Made by a program: the position numbers and the translations under genes. Below are positions 1 to 8,893 of a DNA stretch of 60,890 nt, piece after piece. The notes beneath the pieces are model-generated. The model searched no databases and had not been told where the DNA came from. It saw nothing but the letters and a program-made list of their open reading frames with translations. Each line of letters opens with the position of its first letter. Within the stretch, counting starts at the first letter, position 1. Source of the DNA: Bacteroidales bacterium (lineage in GTDB: Bacteria > Bacteroidota > Bacteroidia > Bacteroidales > F082); contig JANQGJ010000004.1 of assembly GCA_028277395.1 (NCBI GenBank), forward strand, positions 1 through 60,890, read 5' to 3'.

Positions 1-1
1 T

Positions 2-265
2 AACCGTCTTAAAATTACAACTCATAAACACATGAACGGAAGGCTGGCAAATACAATATTATATCTTTCCAATAAGATCTATGACTCGAATAGTTTTACG
101 ACAACATTAACCAGGCAGGATATTGCTGATATGTCATCAATGACTAAGGAAAGTGCCATAAGGATACTAAAGGATTTCAAAACTTCAGGTATTGTTAATT
201 GTAACAACAATCATTTTGATATTCTGGATAAGGAGGGGCTTGTAAATATTCTGGAAAACGGGTAG
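2..265 (+). CDS. Crp/Fnr-family regulator, C-terminal end (5' truncated by window)
   Basis: The reading frame is open to the left edge, so only the last 87 residues are present. The segment TLTRQDIADMSSMTKESAIR is a typical winged helix-turn-helix of Crp/Fnr regulators, and the preceding stretch (HKHMNGRLANTILYLS) fits the helix that links the cyclic-nucleotide-binding domain to the DNA-binding domain. The ATG at 32 is an internal methionine rather than the real start. The missing N-terminal part would be a cNMP-type sensor domain, so ligand and target genes cannot be judged. Confidence 0.75.
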   Translation, partial: NRLKITTHKHMNGRLANTILYLSNKIYDSNSFTTTLTRQDIADMSSMTKESAIRILKDFKTSGIVNCNNNHFDILDKEGLVNILENG

Positions 266-382
266 GTTGGTGATTAATTTGATTGCTGTTAATCTGACTA
301 TTTGGACATTTATGTTCTAATAATAGCACTCATGCTTCAAAATCACTGGTACCCACGGACTGAAATAAACAGTTGTGTGGCG

Positions 383-1456
383 TTATTCTTTGTTTTCAAT
401 TATATACACAGTTCCCTTACCTTTTCCAACACTCACTATTACTTGTTCTCGTTTCATATATTGTAAATCTTTTTTAATCGTATTGACATTAATATTATCA
501 AATCTTATTGCTAAGTCAGATATTTTTAAAGGTTGATTTTCTTTTAAATATTCCTTTATTTCCTTTTGCCTTTCGTTCAAATATCCACCTTTTGATTTAA
601 ACACATCATATTTTGTGTCAAGCCTTTGAGTTAACACCCTCAATTTATCAAGAAAATACAAAGTCCAACCGGAGATGTTTTCATTTTGTTTATTTCTGTT
701 TTTTTGTCCTTCCATTAATACCTGGTAATATTCTTTCTTTGTTTTTTCTATCAGATTCTCAAAGGATACATATTGAATAAATTTATAATCATTTTGCAGC
801 AACAGCATAGTGGTTAATAACCTGGATAATCTTCCATTTCCATCCTGGAATGGATGAATTGATAAGAATTCATAAACAAGATTTGCAACAATAATTAGAG
901 GATGAATTTCTTTATTCTCAAATTGCTTATTAGTCCAACTAATCAAACCGTTCATTTCATTATCAACCAAATGAACTTCTGTTGTATTGAAAATAACCTT
1001 TTGAGTTCCTCCCGGGTAACTGGCTACTACTTTGTTAGAAAGAGATTTGTATTGTCCACGGTGCCTTACGTCTTTATCACTGTGTTGTAATAAGTTCTGG
1101 TGCAATTGTTTTATGTAATTCTCTGACAATGTTATATTCTCATAATTCTCATAAATAATTTCCAATGTGTCATAATAACCAACTACTTCCTGCTCGTCTC
1201 TAGTTTTAAGCTGAGAGGTTTTAATATTCTTTAAAAGTTCTTCTATTTCTTTGTCTGTAAGAGTTGCACCCTCTATTCTTGTCGAAGAACCAATACTTTC
1301 AATTGTTGCAATCTTTCGTAGTTCTTTTAGGTATATATTTTCATGTTTTTCAATACTATTCCATTTGCCTTTGTATAAGTCAATTTGAGAAATAAGATTT
1401 AGTATTTTCTGATTTGTTTGAAAATCAAAATTTAATTTATTTACAAATTTATCCAT
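383..1456 (-). CDS. Fic family protein with N-terminal inhibitory motif and C-terminal winged helix
   Basis: Fic proteins transfer AMP (or another nucleotide/phosphate group) from a donor to hydroxyl side chains of target proteins. The catalytic loop HPFQDGNGRLSR is complete at residues 201-212 with His201. An inhibitory-helix motif of the form S/TxxxEG/N lies at residues 58-63 (S-T-R-I-E-G), which places the protein in class II, autoinhibited from its own N-terminus. The last 60 or so residues look like a winged helix (LNERQKEIKEYL followed by ISDLAIRFDNINVNTIKKDL), as in Fic proteins thought to regulate their own promoter. A promoter-like TATTTTTG lies 26 bases upstream. No antitoxin partner is adjacent. 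A second Fic gene lies 1.8 kb away. Confidence 0.88.
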   Translation of the reverse strand: MDKFVNKLNFDFQTNQKILNLISQIDLYKGKWNSIEKHENIYLKELRKIATIESIGSSTRIEGATLTDKEIEELLKNIKTSQLKTRDEQEVVGYYDTLEIIYENYENITLSENYIKQLHQNLLQHSDKDVRHRGQYKSLSNKVVASYPGGTQKVIFNTTEVHLVDNEMNGLISWTNKQFENKEIHPLIIVANLVYEFLSIHPFQDGNGRLSRLLTTMLLLQNDYKFIQYVSFENLIEKTKKEYYQVLMEGQKNRNKQNENISGWTLYFLDKLRVLTQRLDTKYDVFKSKGGYLNERQKEIKEYLKENQPLKISDLAIRFDNINVNTIKKDLQYMKREQVIVSVGKGKGTVYIIENKE

Positions 1457-1759
1457 TTCGTATTTGTATTGTATCTGAAAACAAAAATATATCAGTTTTC
1501 GTAAATATCCAAATAATACCCATATTATATCCGAAAGATGTTGGTTCTAATGCACCAAAGCTGTGAGTAAATGAATAGAATATGTTCAGAAAGTTTTCGG
1601 AAACATGGCTTCATTCTTGCCAGGTTTCACAAAAGGTGAAGCAGATTAAACCTCTTGAATATACTCCTAAATCGGCTATTACTATTCAATCATACTAAAA
1701 TAACGAATGAGTGGCACTGATAGACCGAAATAACCAATAGTTACGATTAAAAAAATGTA
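1457..1759. other. Intergenic stretch, 303 bp
   Basis: It separates the first Fic gene from the carbonic anhydrase. Apart from the Fic promoter at its left edge I see no open frame, hairpin or repeat worth naming. Confidence 0.5.
1482..1489 (-). promoter_or_regulatory. Candidate Bacteroidota -7 element (TATTTTTG) for the Fic gene
   Basis: On the minus strand the sequence is TA-TT-TTTG, matching the phylum's TAnnTTTG element, 26 bases upstream of the ATG at 1456. No clear -33 TTTG was found, so the call rests on one box and its position. Confidence 0.45.
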
Positions 1760-2524
1760 CTAATGCTCATGCCCTGCATGCGAGTCATCTTCAATAATAG
1801 TAACTTTACCGTCTGTCAGACTATAATATGCTCCAACAATTTTTACCTTCCCGTCTTTTTCCAATCCGCTAATCAAAGGACTTCTTTCTCTTATGTCCTC
1901 AATTGTTTGAAATACATTATTCTTAACAACAGCATCAAAATATTCTTTGTTTTTCGCATTTCTTTCTCCATCAACTTTTTGAATTGCCGGTTCAATTTCG
2001 TTTAGCAGTGATGTAACATTTTCGCTACCAACATCTACTTGTTTAATAGCTGATTTAACAGCGCCACAGTTTTCATGCCCTAATATCATAAGCAGTTTTG
2101 AGCCTGCTACACCTAACCCATATTCCATGCTTCCAAGAAGAGCTTCATCTTCAATATTACCTGCAACACGGGCAACAAAAACATCCCCAACTCCCTGGTC
2201 AAAAATATACTCAACCGGCACTCTGGAATCGATGCAGGCAAGTACTACGGCTTTAGGGTACTGACCGTTTGTAGTAGAAACAACCTGTTCCGGTAAATCA
2301 CGTGTTATTAGCTCTCCTGAAACATACCGTTCGTTACCCGCCATTAAGTCTTCCAAAATCTCATCAGGCGTCATATTATCCTGCATCTGTTTTGTCATAA
2401 CCTCTTTTACAACCACTACAGAAGTTGAAACTTTTTCATCAGATTGATCTGAATTTTGATTAACCTGGTTACAACTGATTAAGCCCAGGAAAAGAAATCC
2501 AATAATTACACTTAAAATCCTCAT
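1760..2524 (-). CDS. Beta-class carbonic anhydrase, exported lipoprotein
   Basis: Beta-carbonic anhydrases interconvert CO2 and bicarbonate using zinc held by two Cys and one His. All key residues are visible: ACIDSRV (Cys97, with the Asp99-Arg101 pair) and GHENCGA (His150, Cys153). The N-terminus is unusual for an enzyme that is normally cytoplasmic: MRILSVIIGFLFLGLISC is a lipoprotein signal with Cys18 in the lipobox, followed by a 40-residue polar linker. I infer an enzyme anchored in the periplasm or outer membrane that supplies or traps bicarbonate. The C-terminus is His-rich (DDSHAGHEH). The gene stands alone between gaps of about 250-300 bp. Confidence 0.92.
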   Translation of the reverse strand: MRILSVIIGFLFLGLISCNQVNQNSDQSDEKVSTSVVVVKEVMTKQMQDNMTPDEILEDLMAGNERYVSGELITRDLPEQVVSTTNGQYPKAVVLACIDSRVPVEYIFDQGVGDVFVARVAGNIEDEALLGSMEYGLGVAGSKLLMILGHENCGAVKSAIKQVDVGSENVTSLLNEIEPAIQKVDGERNAKNKEYFDAVVKNNVFQTIEDIRERSPLISGLEKDGKVKIVGAYYSLTDGKVTIIEDDSHAGHEH

Positions 2525-2771
2525 TATTATAACTTTTTATATATAAACTTTAAAAATAATATTTTTTAACCAGAAAACAAAAGTTGGGTGATTAGTAAAT
2601 GACACCCCATTAAAACAATAAAATCCCACACCATTCTCCGGTTTGAGATTACTAATTAATCTGGTAGTCTTTTGTACATGCGGATAACCAATATATCTAA
2701 CTTTAAGGATGGCACTTTAATTGATTAGTTGAGGTATCTGCTATGTTATCTGTTGTCAAAGAAAACCACAC

Positions 2772-2999
2772 TTACTTCTTCTGATTTTTCATCTGTTCCA
2801 GAAAACCGACCATTTCTTTCAGGCTGGACTGAATTTCATCATAGCCAATAACATCGCCAACTGCCATTAAGTCCAACAAATTGTGCTTGGTTTTGTTTCT
2901 TAAGGATTGCTCCAGGAATTCCAGTGAGTTTTTAACTTCTTGTGAGGGATTCTCGATCCGCTTCAACATTTTTATTGTTTGCAATACATCATCAAGCAT
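2772..2999 (-). CDS. Small helical protein of unknown function
   Basis: The 75-residue product is predicted by eye to be almost entirely alpha-helical, with leucine-spaced segments (MLDDVLQTIKMLKRI, KNSLEFLEQSLRN, SLKEMVGFLEQMKNQ), and has no signal peptide or Cys. I do not recognise a family. The frame extends upstream to a TTG at 3020, but a promoter-like TATTTTTG overlaps that codon, so the ATG at 2999 is preferred. It is monocistronic, with Fic and carbonic anhydrase genes as neighbours. Confidence 0.5.
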   Translation of the reverse strand: MLDDVLQTIKMLKRIENPSQEVKNSLEFLEQSLRNKTKHNLLDLMAVGDVIGYDEIQSSLKEMVGFLEQMKNQKK

Positions 3000-3017
3000 A
3001 TTCAATAGATTTTTATA

Positions 3018-3025
3018 CAAAAATA
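3018..3025 (-). promoter_or_regulatory. Candidate -7 element (TATTTTTG) for the small helical protein
   Basis: TA-TT-TTTG on the minus strand, 18 bases before the ATG at 2999. It overlaps the upstream TTG and therefore argues for the shorter reading frame. Confidence 0.4.
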
Positions 3026-3266
3026 AAATATCTTCTTGAAATTGATGGTTTTGAGTTAAACAATACCTCGCAAATTAGAGTTTGTATCATTTAATTAAAT
3101 TTTCGTATCGTTTTTACTTATTGCTAGGTCAAGGATAATTTTATTTTTTTGTTTCTCGTATCATCTTAATTTACAATTTGATAAAGGATTGGACTCAAAC
3201 TTGCTCATAAGGATTAAAATACAAAGTGTTTCAATGCTTTATATTTTCTTATTGTACTCTCGTACT

Positions 3267-4028
3267 TTATTTTAAACAATTCGGAAGCATTTCTAAAAAT
3301 CCTAAACATCTATCGTAGTTCAATTCGTAAAAGTTTACTCCCAGGTTTATTGTCTCGTAATATTTAGCTTGGTTTTTCCTATAGTATTCTTCTGAGGGTA
3401 TTTTCCAAAAATCACGACCAAGTTTCTCTGAAACAAACCATTTTTCAATTAATCTGGCTGCTCTACCATTTCCATCTCTAAATGGGTGAATATGGGCAAA
3501 TCGCAGATGAATCAAAGATGCAAAGTAAAATACTTCTATTTCATCCAGATCTGATGAAGTTAATTCATTTAAATCATTGAAAAACACTTTCATTTCTTTT
3601 TCCACAAACTCAGGTTCAACTGCCATGTATGCTATACCTGCTTTTCCAAAAACACCAACCTGTTCTATTCGGTATCTTCCTCTCTTACTTCTAATTAGCA
3701 ATGTATCTGAAAATATTTTATGACAATTTAATAAATTCTCTTCATTCAATTTGTTCTGCTGTGCAAATTCATAAGCATCAATTAAATCCTCAATTTCTTC
3801 AACCTCTTTTCCTACTTTGAATTTGTCTTTATTCATTTCATAATTCATATAAGAATTTAAATCGATACTATTCCCTTCTATATTTGAAGAATAAACAGCT
3901 GAAGACTTGGTCAAATATTTAAAACCACCACTACTCTCTGAAAAATCAAAATTCTCAATTAGTTTTGGAATTTCATTCCCAATTAACTTCTTATATGTGT
4001 CTATATATTTTTTTCCTGTTATTATCAT
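3267..4028 (-). CDS. Fic family protein, compact class II form
   Basis: The catalytic loop HPFRDGNGRAAR lies at residues 181-192 and is complete, with the Asp/Glu position occupied by Asp. An N-terminal inhibitory motif S-S-N-I-E-G sits at residues 47-52, so this is again a class II, self-restrained Fic enzyme. It lacks the C-terminal winged helix of the first Fic protein and is only 253 residues long, made essentially of the Fic core. Targets cannot be predicted. A promoter-like TATATTTG lies just upstream and no toxin-antitoxin partner gene is next to it. Confidence 0.88.
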   Translation of the reverse strand: MIITGKKYIDTYKKLIGNEIPKLIENFDFSESSGGFKYLTKSSAVYSSNIEGNSIDLNSYMNYEMNKDKFKVGKEVEEIEDLIDAYEFAQQNKLNEENLLNCHKIFSDTLLIRSKRGRYRIEQVGVFGKAGIAYMAVEPEFVEKEMKVFFNDLNELTSSDLDEIEVFYFASLIHLRFAHIHPFRDGNGRAARLIEKWFVSEKLGRDFWKIPSEEYYRKNQAKYYETINLGVNFYELNYDRCLGFLEMLPNCLK

Positions 4029-4048
4029 TATATTCAGCTATTTAACCA

Positions 4049-4056
4049 CAAATATA
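4049..4056 (-). promoter_or_regulatory. Candidate -7 element (TATATTTG) for the second Fic gene
   Basis: TA-TA-TTTG on the minus strand, 20 bases upstream of the ATG at 4028, which predicts a leader of about 15 bases. Confidence 0.45.
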
Positions 4057-4166
4057 CTCAAATTTTATGTCGAATCCTTTCTGTACTGCGGTTTCCGGGC
4101 ATGGAGCTTAACGTATGTATACGAAATATCAAAATATTGTACTTTACATCAGTCACACACCTAATC

Positions 4167-4850
4167 CTACAAATGTATAACCAGCCCCAGTCCAAAATCC
4201 AAAAAACTGATACTCTTATCCCTGTACTCTTTACCCTGTGAAGTAATAAAACCAAAACTCAAATCAGAATAAGTATAATTGACACGAATATTCAATGATA
4301 CACAACTACTTACTGAATATCTAAGCGATATTCCGGGCCTGTATGTTAATCCCTGGTCACGCGAAGAGGTTATTTTAAAATATTCCGGCCCAACAATAAA
4401 ATATGTTGGTTCAAATAATTGAAATGGTGTTTTTCCAAACATTATCCCAAGCAGTAGTTTGGGTTGTAATTCAAGCTTATCGCTAAGATTAACAGAATAA
4501 TAAATTCCTCCTGATATGGTTAGAATGCTGTAAGGGTCCGATCTCACTACTACATTGGTTAAAAAAGGATCATTATTTACCATTTCTGTTGCCAAAGCTA
4601 TAACATCAACAGGATGTAAACTATAATTTACATCAATTCCAAAGCCTATCCCATATTTGAAATTCCAAACTCCCTCAGCTCCAAATGAAACGCCTGGTGT
4701 TGTGAAAGAACCCTTTTGATATTCTTTTGATCCGTAATCTCCCAATGGTACAGAGAATGAACCATGTAAAGAAATAGTAGATCCATCTCCCTCAGCACGC
4801 ATATTCAGAACACCTAAAACAATGAGAATTAATAACAAAACTCTTTTCAT
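4167..4850 (-). CDS. Outer-membrane beta-barrel protein (porin-like)
   Basis: The 227-residue product starts with a signal peptide (MKRVLLLILIVLGVLNMRAEG) and continues as alternating hydrophobic/polar strands typical of small eight-stranded outer-membrane barrels (for example GFGIDVNYSLHPVD, LELQPKLLLGIMFG, CVSLNIRVNYTYSDL). It ends in a strand with hydrophobic alternation (FLDFGLGLVIHL), though without the classical C-terminal Phe. Function beyond an envelope location cannot be assigned. It is monocistronic and divergent from the small secreted protein at 5025. Confidence 0.7.
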   Translation of the reverse strand: MKRVLLLILIVLGVLNMRAEGDGSTISLHGSFSVPLGDYGSKEYQKGSFTTPGVSFGAEGVWNFKYGIGFGIDVNYSLHPVDVIALATEMVNNDPFLTNVVVRSDPYSILTISGGIYYSVNLSDKLELQPKLLLGIMFGKTPFQLFEPTYFIVGPEYFKITSSRDQGLTYRPGISLRYSVSSCVSLNIRVNYTYSDLSFGFITSQGKEYRDKSISFLDFGLGLVIHL

Positions 4851-5024
4851 AATCTCAGACCAGTTATAATAGTTCTTTACAAATCTAATTAGTTTTGATA
4901 ATAAATCACAATGTCGAACAATTCAACCGTTACTAATTCTAAAAACTACTCATTAATTATTAATCAGAAACCTGAATAATTTTCATATTTTTGAATAATA
5001 AACCGTTAAAATATAATTGAACAG

Positions 5025-5366
5025 ATGAAAAAACTAATTATTACCCTGGTTATTACATTGGCATGTTATTCAGGATTTTCCCAGATTTATGTTGGAGATG
5101 TAAATATCAATAAAAAGCAAAATGTCAAATTTGTTGAACTGGTTGGTATTACCAAAAATTTCAATTTATCAGTTTATGTTGATTATGGTCAGCCTAAACC
5201 TGTTGAAGAAGAGATCAGAGATAAAAACGGAACCATTGCAAGGTCAAATAATATTATATCAGTACTAAACCTAATGACTAAAAACGGATGGGAATTTGTA
5301 AGTAGTTATGGGTATGGCACCAATGATGAAAATGTTGTAAGATATCTTCTGAAAAAGGAAAAATAA
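5025..5366 (+). CDS. Small secreted protein of unknown function
   Basis: The product has 113 residues with a clear signal peptide (MKKLIITLVITLACYSGFSQ, cut after SQ). The mature part of about 93 residues contains VGDVNINKKQNVKFVELVG and ends VRYLLKKEK. The segment LNLMTKNGWEFVSSYGYGT is the kind of 'G-W-E-x-V' repeat-less motif found in small Bacteroidota periplasmic proteins, but I cannot name the family. It is divergent from the barrel gene and precedes the T9SS cluster. Confidence 0.6.
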   Translation: MKKLIITLVITLACYSGFSQIYVGDVNINKKQNVKFVELVGITKNFNLSVYVDYGQPKPVEEEIRDKNGTIARSNNIISVLNLMTKNGWEFVSSYGYGTNDENVVRYLLKKEK

Positions 5367-5471
5367 AGAGTCTGAACACCTCATTTTCTATTTGGGAAAC
5401 CAATGTAATCTGTTTGTTTACCGGAACCTGCTATATATTAAAATGCTTCATAAAAGATTCCAAAATTAATT

Positions 5472-5479
5472 TATCTTTG
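5472..5479 (+). promoter_or_regulatory. Candidate -7 element (TATCTTTG) for the large T9SS protein
   Basis: TA-TC-TTTG lies 121 bases upstream of the preferred ATG at 5601, giving a leader of about 110 bases. This is the best promoter match between 5366 and 5601. Confidence 0.4.
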
Positions 5480-5600
5480 AAGGTGGATAAATAATTATCA
5501 GATCAACCTTATTAGCTGCAACAGTTTAATATATATGTTGTAAAAAATGGAAAAGCACATTTTTTATAGGCAAATACTAATTATTTCTAAAACACTTTTT

Positions 5601-8600
5601 ATGAAAAATCAATTACAATTCATTTTTAAAAGTCTGTTAGTACTTCTGTTTCTATCGGTAAACGGACAGCTTTTGAGTCAGGTGGTGGACGATGACCCCA
5701 ACCTCGATCAGATTCCTAAATGGTATTTCGATCAGATTCAGAAAAACCCACGTCAGCCTTCCGAAGTAATAACTATAAACGACTTTGACAATTTTTATCT
5801 TGGTGTTGACTTCGCAGAAGGTCATATTAGTGCAAATCCCATGGTTCCAACCGAGTTCTTTTGTGCTTTTAATACTGATGGAGCGCATTATACAATGGAT
5901 GGTCATGACTGGAGCGACAGTAACCCGAACTGGGGTACTTCCATGAGAGGTGACCCGGTTACCGCTTACGACAGCCTTGGAAACCTGTATTATGAAAACA
6001 TGTATGGATCCAGTATTCAAGGTTGTAAAGTTGTTAAGTCTACAGACAACGGTCAGACATGGGGGCCGGCAATTAATGCCATATCAGGAAACGACAAAAA
6101 CTGGATTGCATGTGATCAAACCGCAGGTCCTTATGCCAATTACATATATACTACAATGACCAATAACGGTTCTGGTAATTTTGTAAGAAGTACAGATAAT
6201 GGTCAGACATGGCAAAGTACTTTTAGTCCTACAACCCAATCACTTCCGGGGATGATGGTATGTGTTGGACCTGATCAGGATGTATCAGGTGGTTCTGTTT
6301 ATGTGGTTACAAATAGTGGAAGCTCATTTTCATCAACTTTTACTTTTTATGAGTCAAATGACGGTGGTTCCACTTTTACATTGAAATCATCACAGAATTT
6401 TGCCGGATATGTTGGACGTGATGTAAACGGCAGAAATTCTATTGAGAATATGAGAACACGCCCCTACCCTTTTATTGCCGCGGATAATAGTTTCGGACCA
6501 TACAGAGGACGTCTACACCTTGTGTATGCATCCAATGATCCTCCTGGAGATGGTAACAGACCCGACATATGGAGCAGGTATTCGGATGATGGCGGAACTA
6601 CATGGTCAAATGCCAAACGTGTGAATGCAGGGTTTTTCCCACGAAACAGTCACCAGTGGCAACCTGCAATATGGTGTGATAAAGAAACAGGTAAACTCTA
6701 TGTTCAATGGATGGATACAAGGGATACTCCGACAAATGACAGTGCGTTAATATATGCTACATATTCTGATGATGGTGGCCAGACTTTCAAACCAAATCAG
6801 AAGATATCAAATGAGAAAATGAAAATAAACTGTGGTTCTTGTGGTGGTGGCGGTACACCAAGATACCAGGGTGATTATAATGGAATTGCATCAAATTCGG
6901 ATGTGTCGGTTGCTGCATGGAGCGATTTCAGGTGGGGTAATTTTGCAAGTTTTACTGCCTATTTCCCTGATTTTGCCATGAGAGTTTATCCAACAACCAA
7001 AACTATATCACTCAGGGACACATTATGGGCAGTTGTACCCGCAGTTAAACTTTATGACAATGAAGCAATATTTACTGCTTCAATCGAAACCCCGACTTCA
7101 GGTTCATTTTCAATAGATTTTCCTGATGGCAATACTCTGACATCTTATCCTGATTCAATTCCAATTGTTGTAACTGTTGATCAGGTTCCGGTTGGTGACT
7201 ATGTACTAACGATTACCGGTGAAGGACCCAATGGTACTCCGGTACACAGGCGTGAAGCAATTGTAAATGTAATTCCTTTAGGACCTCCAACGGCAGATTT
7301 TACAGTTTCCGATACTGTAACATGTGCAGGAAGCAGTCTTGATTTCTTTGATGTTTCAACCGGAGCCGTTAGCTGGTTATGGACTTTTGAAGGAGGGGAC
7401 CCGGAAACATCAACAGATCAGTTTCCTGAAGGTATTGTTTATTCCGAAGCCGGAACCTATGATGTTAGTCTTGAAGTTACTAACCCGTCAGGATCCGATT
7501 TAATATCAAAACCCGGATTTATCGACGTACTGCCTCTTCCGGACAGCCCGACAGGTGACGACGTTATTGTTTGTAAAAATCTAACAATTCCTCCTCTGGT
7601 TGCAGAGGGAGACAGTATTTTATGGTATGATGACCCCGATCTTTCTGAAGCTATATTCTCAGGAAATTCCTTCTCAACAGGCAATACAGAACCGGGAACT
7701 TATGCATACTACGCAACTCAAACCGTAAACAGGTGTGAAAGTGAACCCGTTGAAATTACTTTAACAATATTTGATACTCCCAATGTTGTATTTTCCCCTC
7801 TTGATACAGTGTGTTTAAATACTGAATCATTTGCTCTGGAAAATGGAGATCCTCCCGGTGGAACATATTTCGGTACCGGAGTAACTGATAATAGCTTTGA
7901 TGCCTCTGTTGCCGGAGTTGGCACACATACGCTAGGGTATGAATATTCCGACAACAACATGTGTACTGATACAGCCTATCAGGACATCACTGTTTTATCT
8001 TTGGAAGTAGTTAGTTTTGACCCTCTTGCGGATGTTTGTCTCAATAGTGAACCATTTGAAATTACAGGAGGCAGCCCGTCAGGAGGAACTTATTCAGGTG
8101 ATGGAGTTACAAGCAATGAGTTCCACCCTGAAGTTGCCGGAACAGGATCACATATAATTACTTATTCTATTATTGGTGAAAACGGATGTATCAGTGAGGC
8201 AAATCAATCAATAATAGTTAATGAACTTCCAATGGTTGAACTTGGCAGCGATACTACAATATGCGGAGATCAGACCATTACTCTTGATGCAACATATCCT
8301 CAGGCACAATCATATTTGTGGTTACCGGGTAATCAGACTACGCCTAGTATTGAAGTTGATTCAACCGGAATCGGATATAACTCCCAGGAATTTGTTGTAA
8401 TGGTAACCGACATTAACTCCTGTACAAATTCAGCGTCCCGGACAATAACATTTATCAATTGTACTGGTATTAAAGATATTGTTGGATTGGAATCTGTTAA
8501 AATATATCCGAATCCCAATGATGGTACGTTTAATCTTCAAATTGAATCAAGCAGGTATATCGTTGTTGATTTAAAAATTCTGGATGTTGTTGGTACAGTA

Positions 8601-8738
8601 CAGTTCGAGAAAAATAATCTTGAACTCAACGGTGACCTAAACACTAAAATGAGTCTTGATAATGCAAAACCAGGAGTATATTTTATTTCAATTCAAAATA
8701 AAAATGACAGGTTTATAAAGAAATTCCTGATCAGATAA
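5601..8738 (+). CDS. Secreted multidomain protein: sialidase-like propeller, PKD and Ig-like repeats, T9SS sorting domain
   Basis: The start at 5601 gives a normal signal peptide (MKNQLQFIFKSLLVLLFLSV, ending LLSQ); an ATG at 5547 would add 18 residues in front of it. In this 1045-residue numbering, residues about 50-430 carry Asp-box-type turns (STDNGQTWG near 147, STDNGQTWQ near 198, SDDGGTTWS near 328), as in sialidase/BNR beta-propellers. A PKD domain follows at about 562-634, then an Ig-like domain, then two similar tandem modules of about 75 residues (near 727-799 and 802-874, sharing VCLN...GGTY.G.GVT). The C-terminus from about 965 (KIYPNPNDGTF) is a T9SS type A sorting domain. I infer a cell-surface protein. 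Catalytic activity is not demonstrated by the motifs. Confidence 0.85.
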   Translation: MKNQLQFIFKSLLVLLFLSVNGQLLSQVVDDDPNLDQIPKWYFDQIQKNPRQPSEVITINDFDNFYLGVDFAEGHISANPMVPTEFFCAFNTDGAHYTMDGHDWSDSNPNWGTSMRGDPVTAYDSLGNLYYENMYGSSIQGCKVVKSTDNGQTWGPAINAISGNDKNWIACDQTAGPYANYIYTTMTNNGSGNFVRSTDNGQTWQSTFSPTTQSLPGMMVCVGPDQDVSGGSVYVVTNSGSSFSSTFTFYESNDGGSTFTLKSSQNFAGYVGRDVNGRNSIENMRTRPYPFIAADNSFGPYRGRLHLVYASNDPPGDGNRPDIWSRYSDDGGTTWSNAKRVNAGFFPRNSHQWQPAIWCDKETGKLYVQWMDTRDTPTNDSALIYATYSDDGGQTFKPNQKISNEKMKINCGSCGGGGTPRYQGDYNGIASNSDVSVAAWSDFRWGNFASFTAYFPDFAMRVYPTTKTISLRDTLWAVVPAVKLYDNEAIFTASIETPTSGSFSIDFPDGNTLTSYPDSIPIVVTVDQVPVGDYVLTITGEGPNGTPVHRREAIVNVIPLGPPTADFTVSDTVTCAGSSLDFFDVSTGAVSWLWTFEGGDPETSTDQFPEGIVYSEAGTYDVSLEVTNPSGSDLISKPGFIDVLPLPDSPTGDDVIVCKNLTIPPLVAEGDSILWYDDPDLSEAIFSGNSFSTGNTEPGTYAYYATQTVNRCESEPVEITLTIFDTPNVVFSPLDTVCLNTESFALENGDPPGGTYFGTGVTDNSFDASVAGVGTHTLGYEYSDNNMCTDTAYQDITVLSLEVVSFDPLADVCLNSEPFEITGGSPSGGTYSGDGVTSNEFHPEVAGTGSHIITYSIIGENGCISEANQSIIVNELPMVELGSDTTICGDQTITLDATYPQAQSYLWLPGNQTTPSIEVDSTGIGYNSQEFVVMVTDINSCTNSASRTITFINCTGIKDIVGLESVKIYPNPNDGTFNLQIESSRYIVVDLKILDVVGTVQFEKNNLELNGDLNTKMSLDNAKPGVYFISIQNKNDRFIKKFLIR

Positions 8739-8858
8739 TTTCTTAGATACTGAAAACCAACACTAAAGGAGTTGCAGGAAATATGGTAATGTATATTACT
8801 GAAATTGCAACTTCTTTATTTTTATTCCTGATATGATTATTATACTAAGCTATATTCT

Positions 8859-8866
8859 TAAATTTG
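8859..8866 (+). promoter_or_regulatory. Candidate -7 element (TAAATTTG) for the TonB-dependent receptor
   Basis: TA-AA-TTTG ends 27 bases before the ATG at 8894. It overlaps the TTG at 8864 from which the open frame could nominally begin, and so supports the 8894 start. Confidence 0.5.
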
Positions 8867-8893
8867 ATAACTACATTAATTTGTCTTCATCGG

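Noticed and set aside
8864..8893. Upstream TTG/GTG extensions of several genes (for example at 8864, 29292, 32979, 42100, 46683, 3020, 25200)
   Set aside because: In each case a normal ATG with a proper signal peptide or conserved N-terminus lies downstream, and at most of them a TAnnTTTG promoter overlaps the upstream codon.
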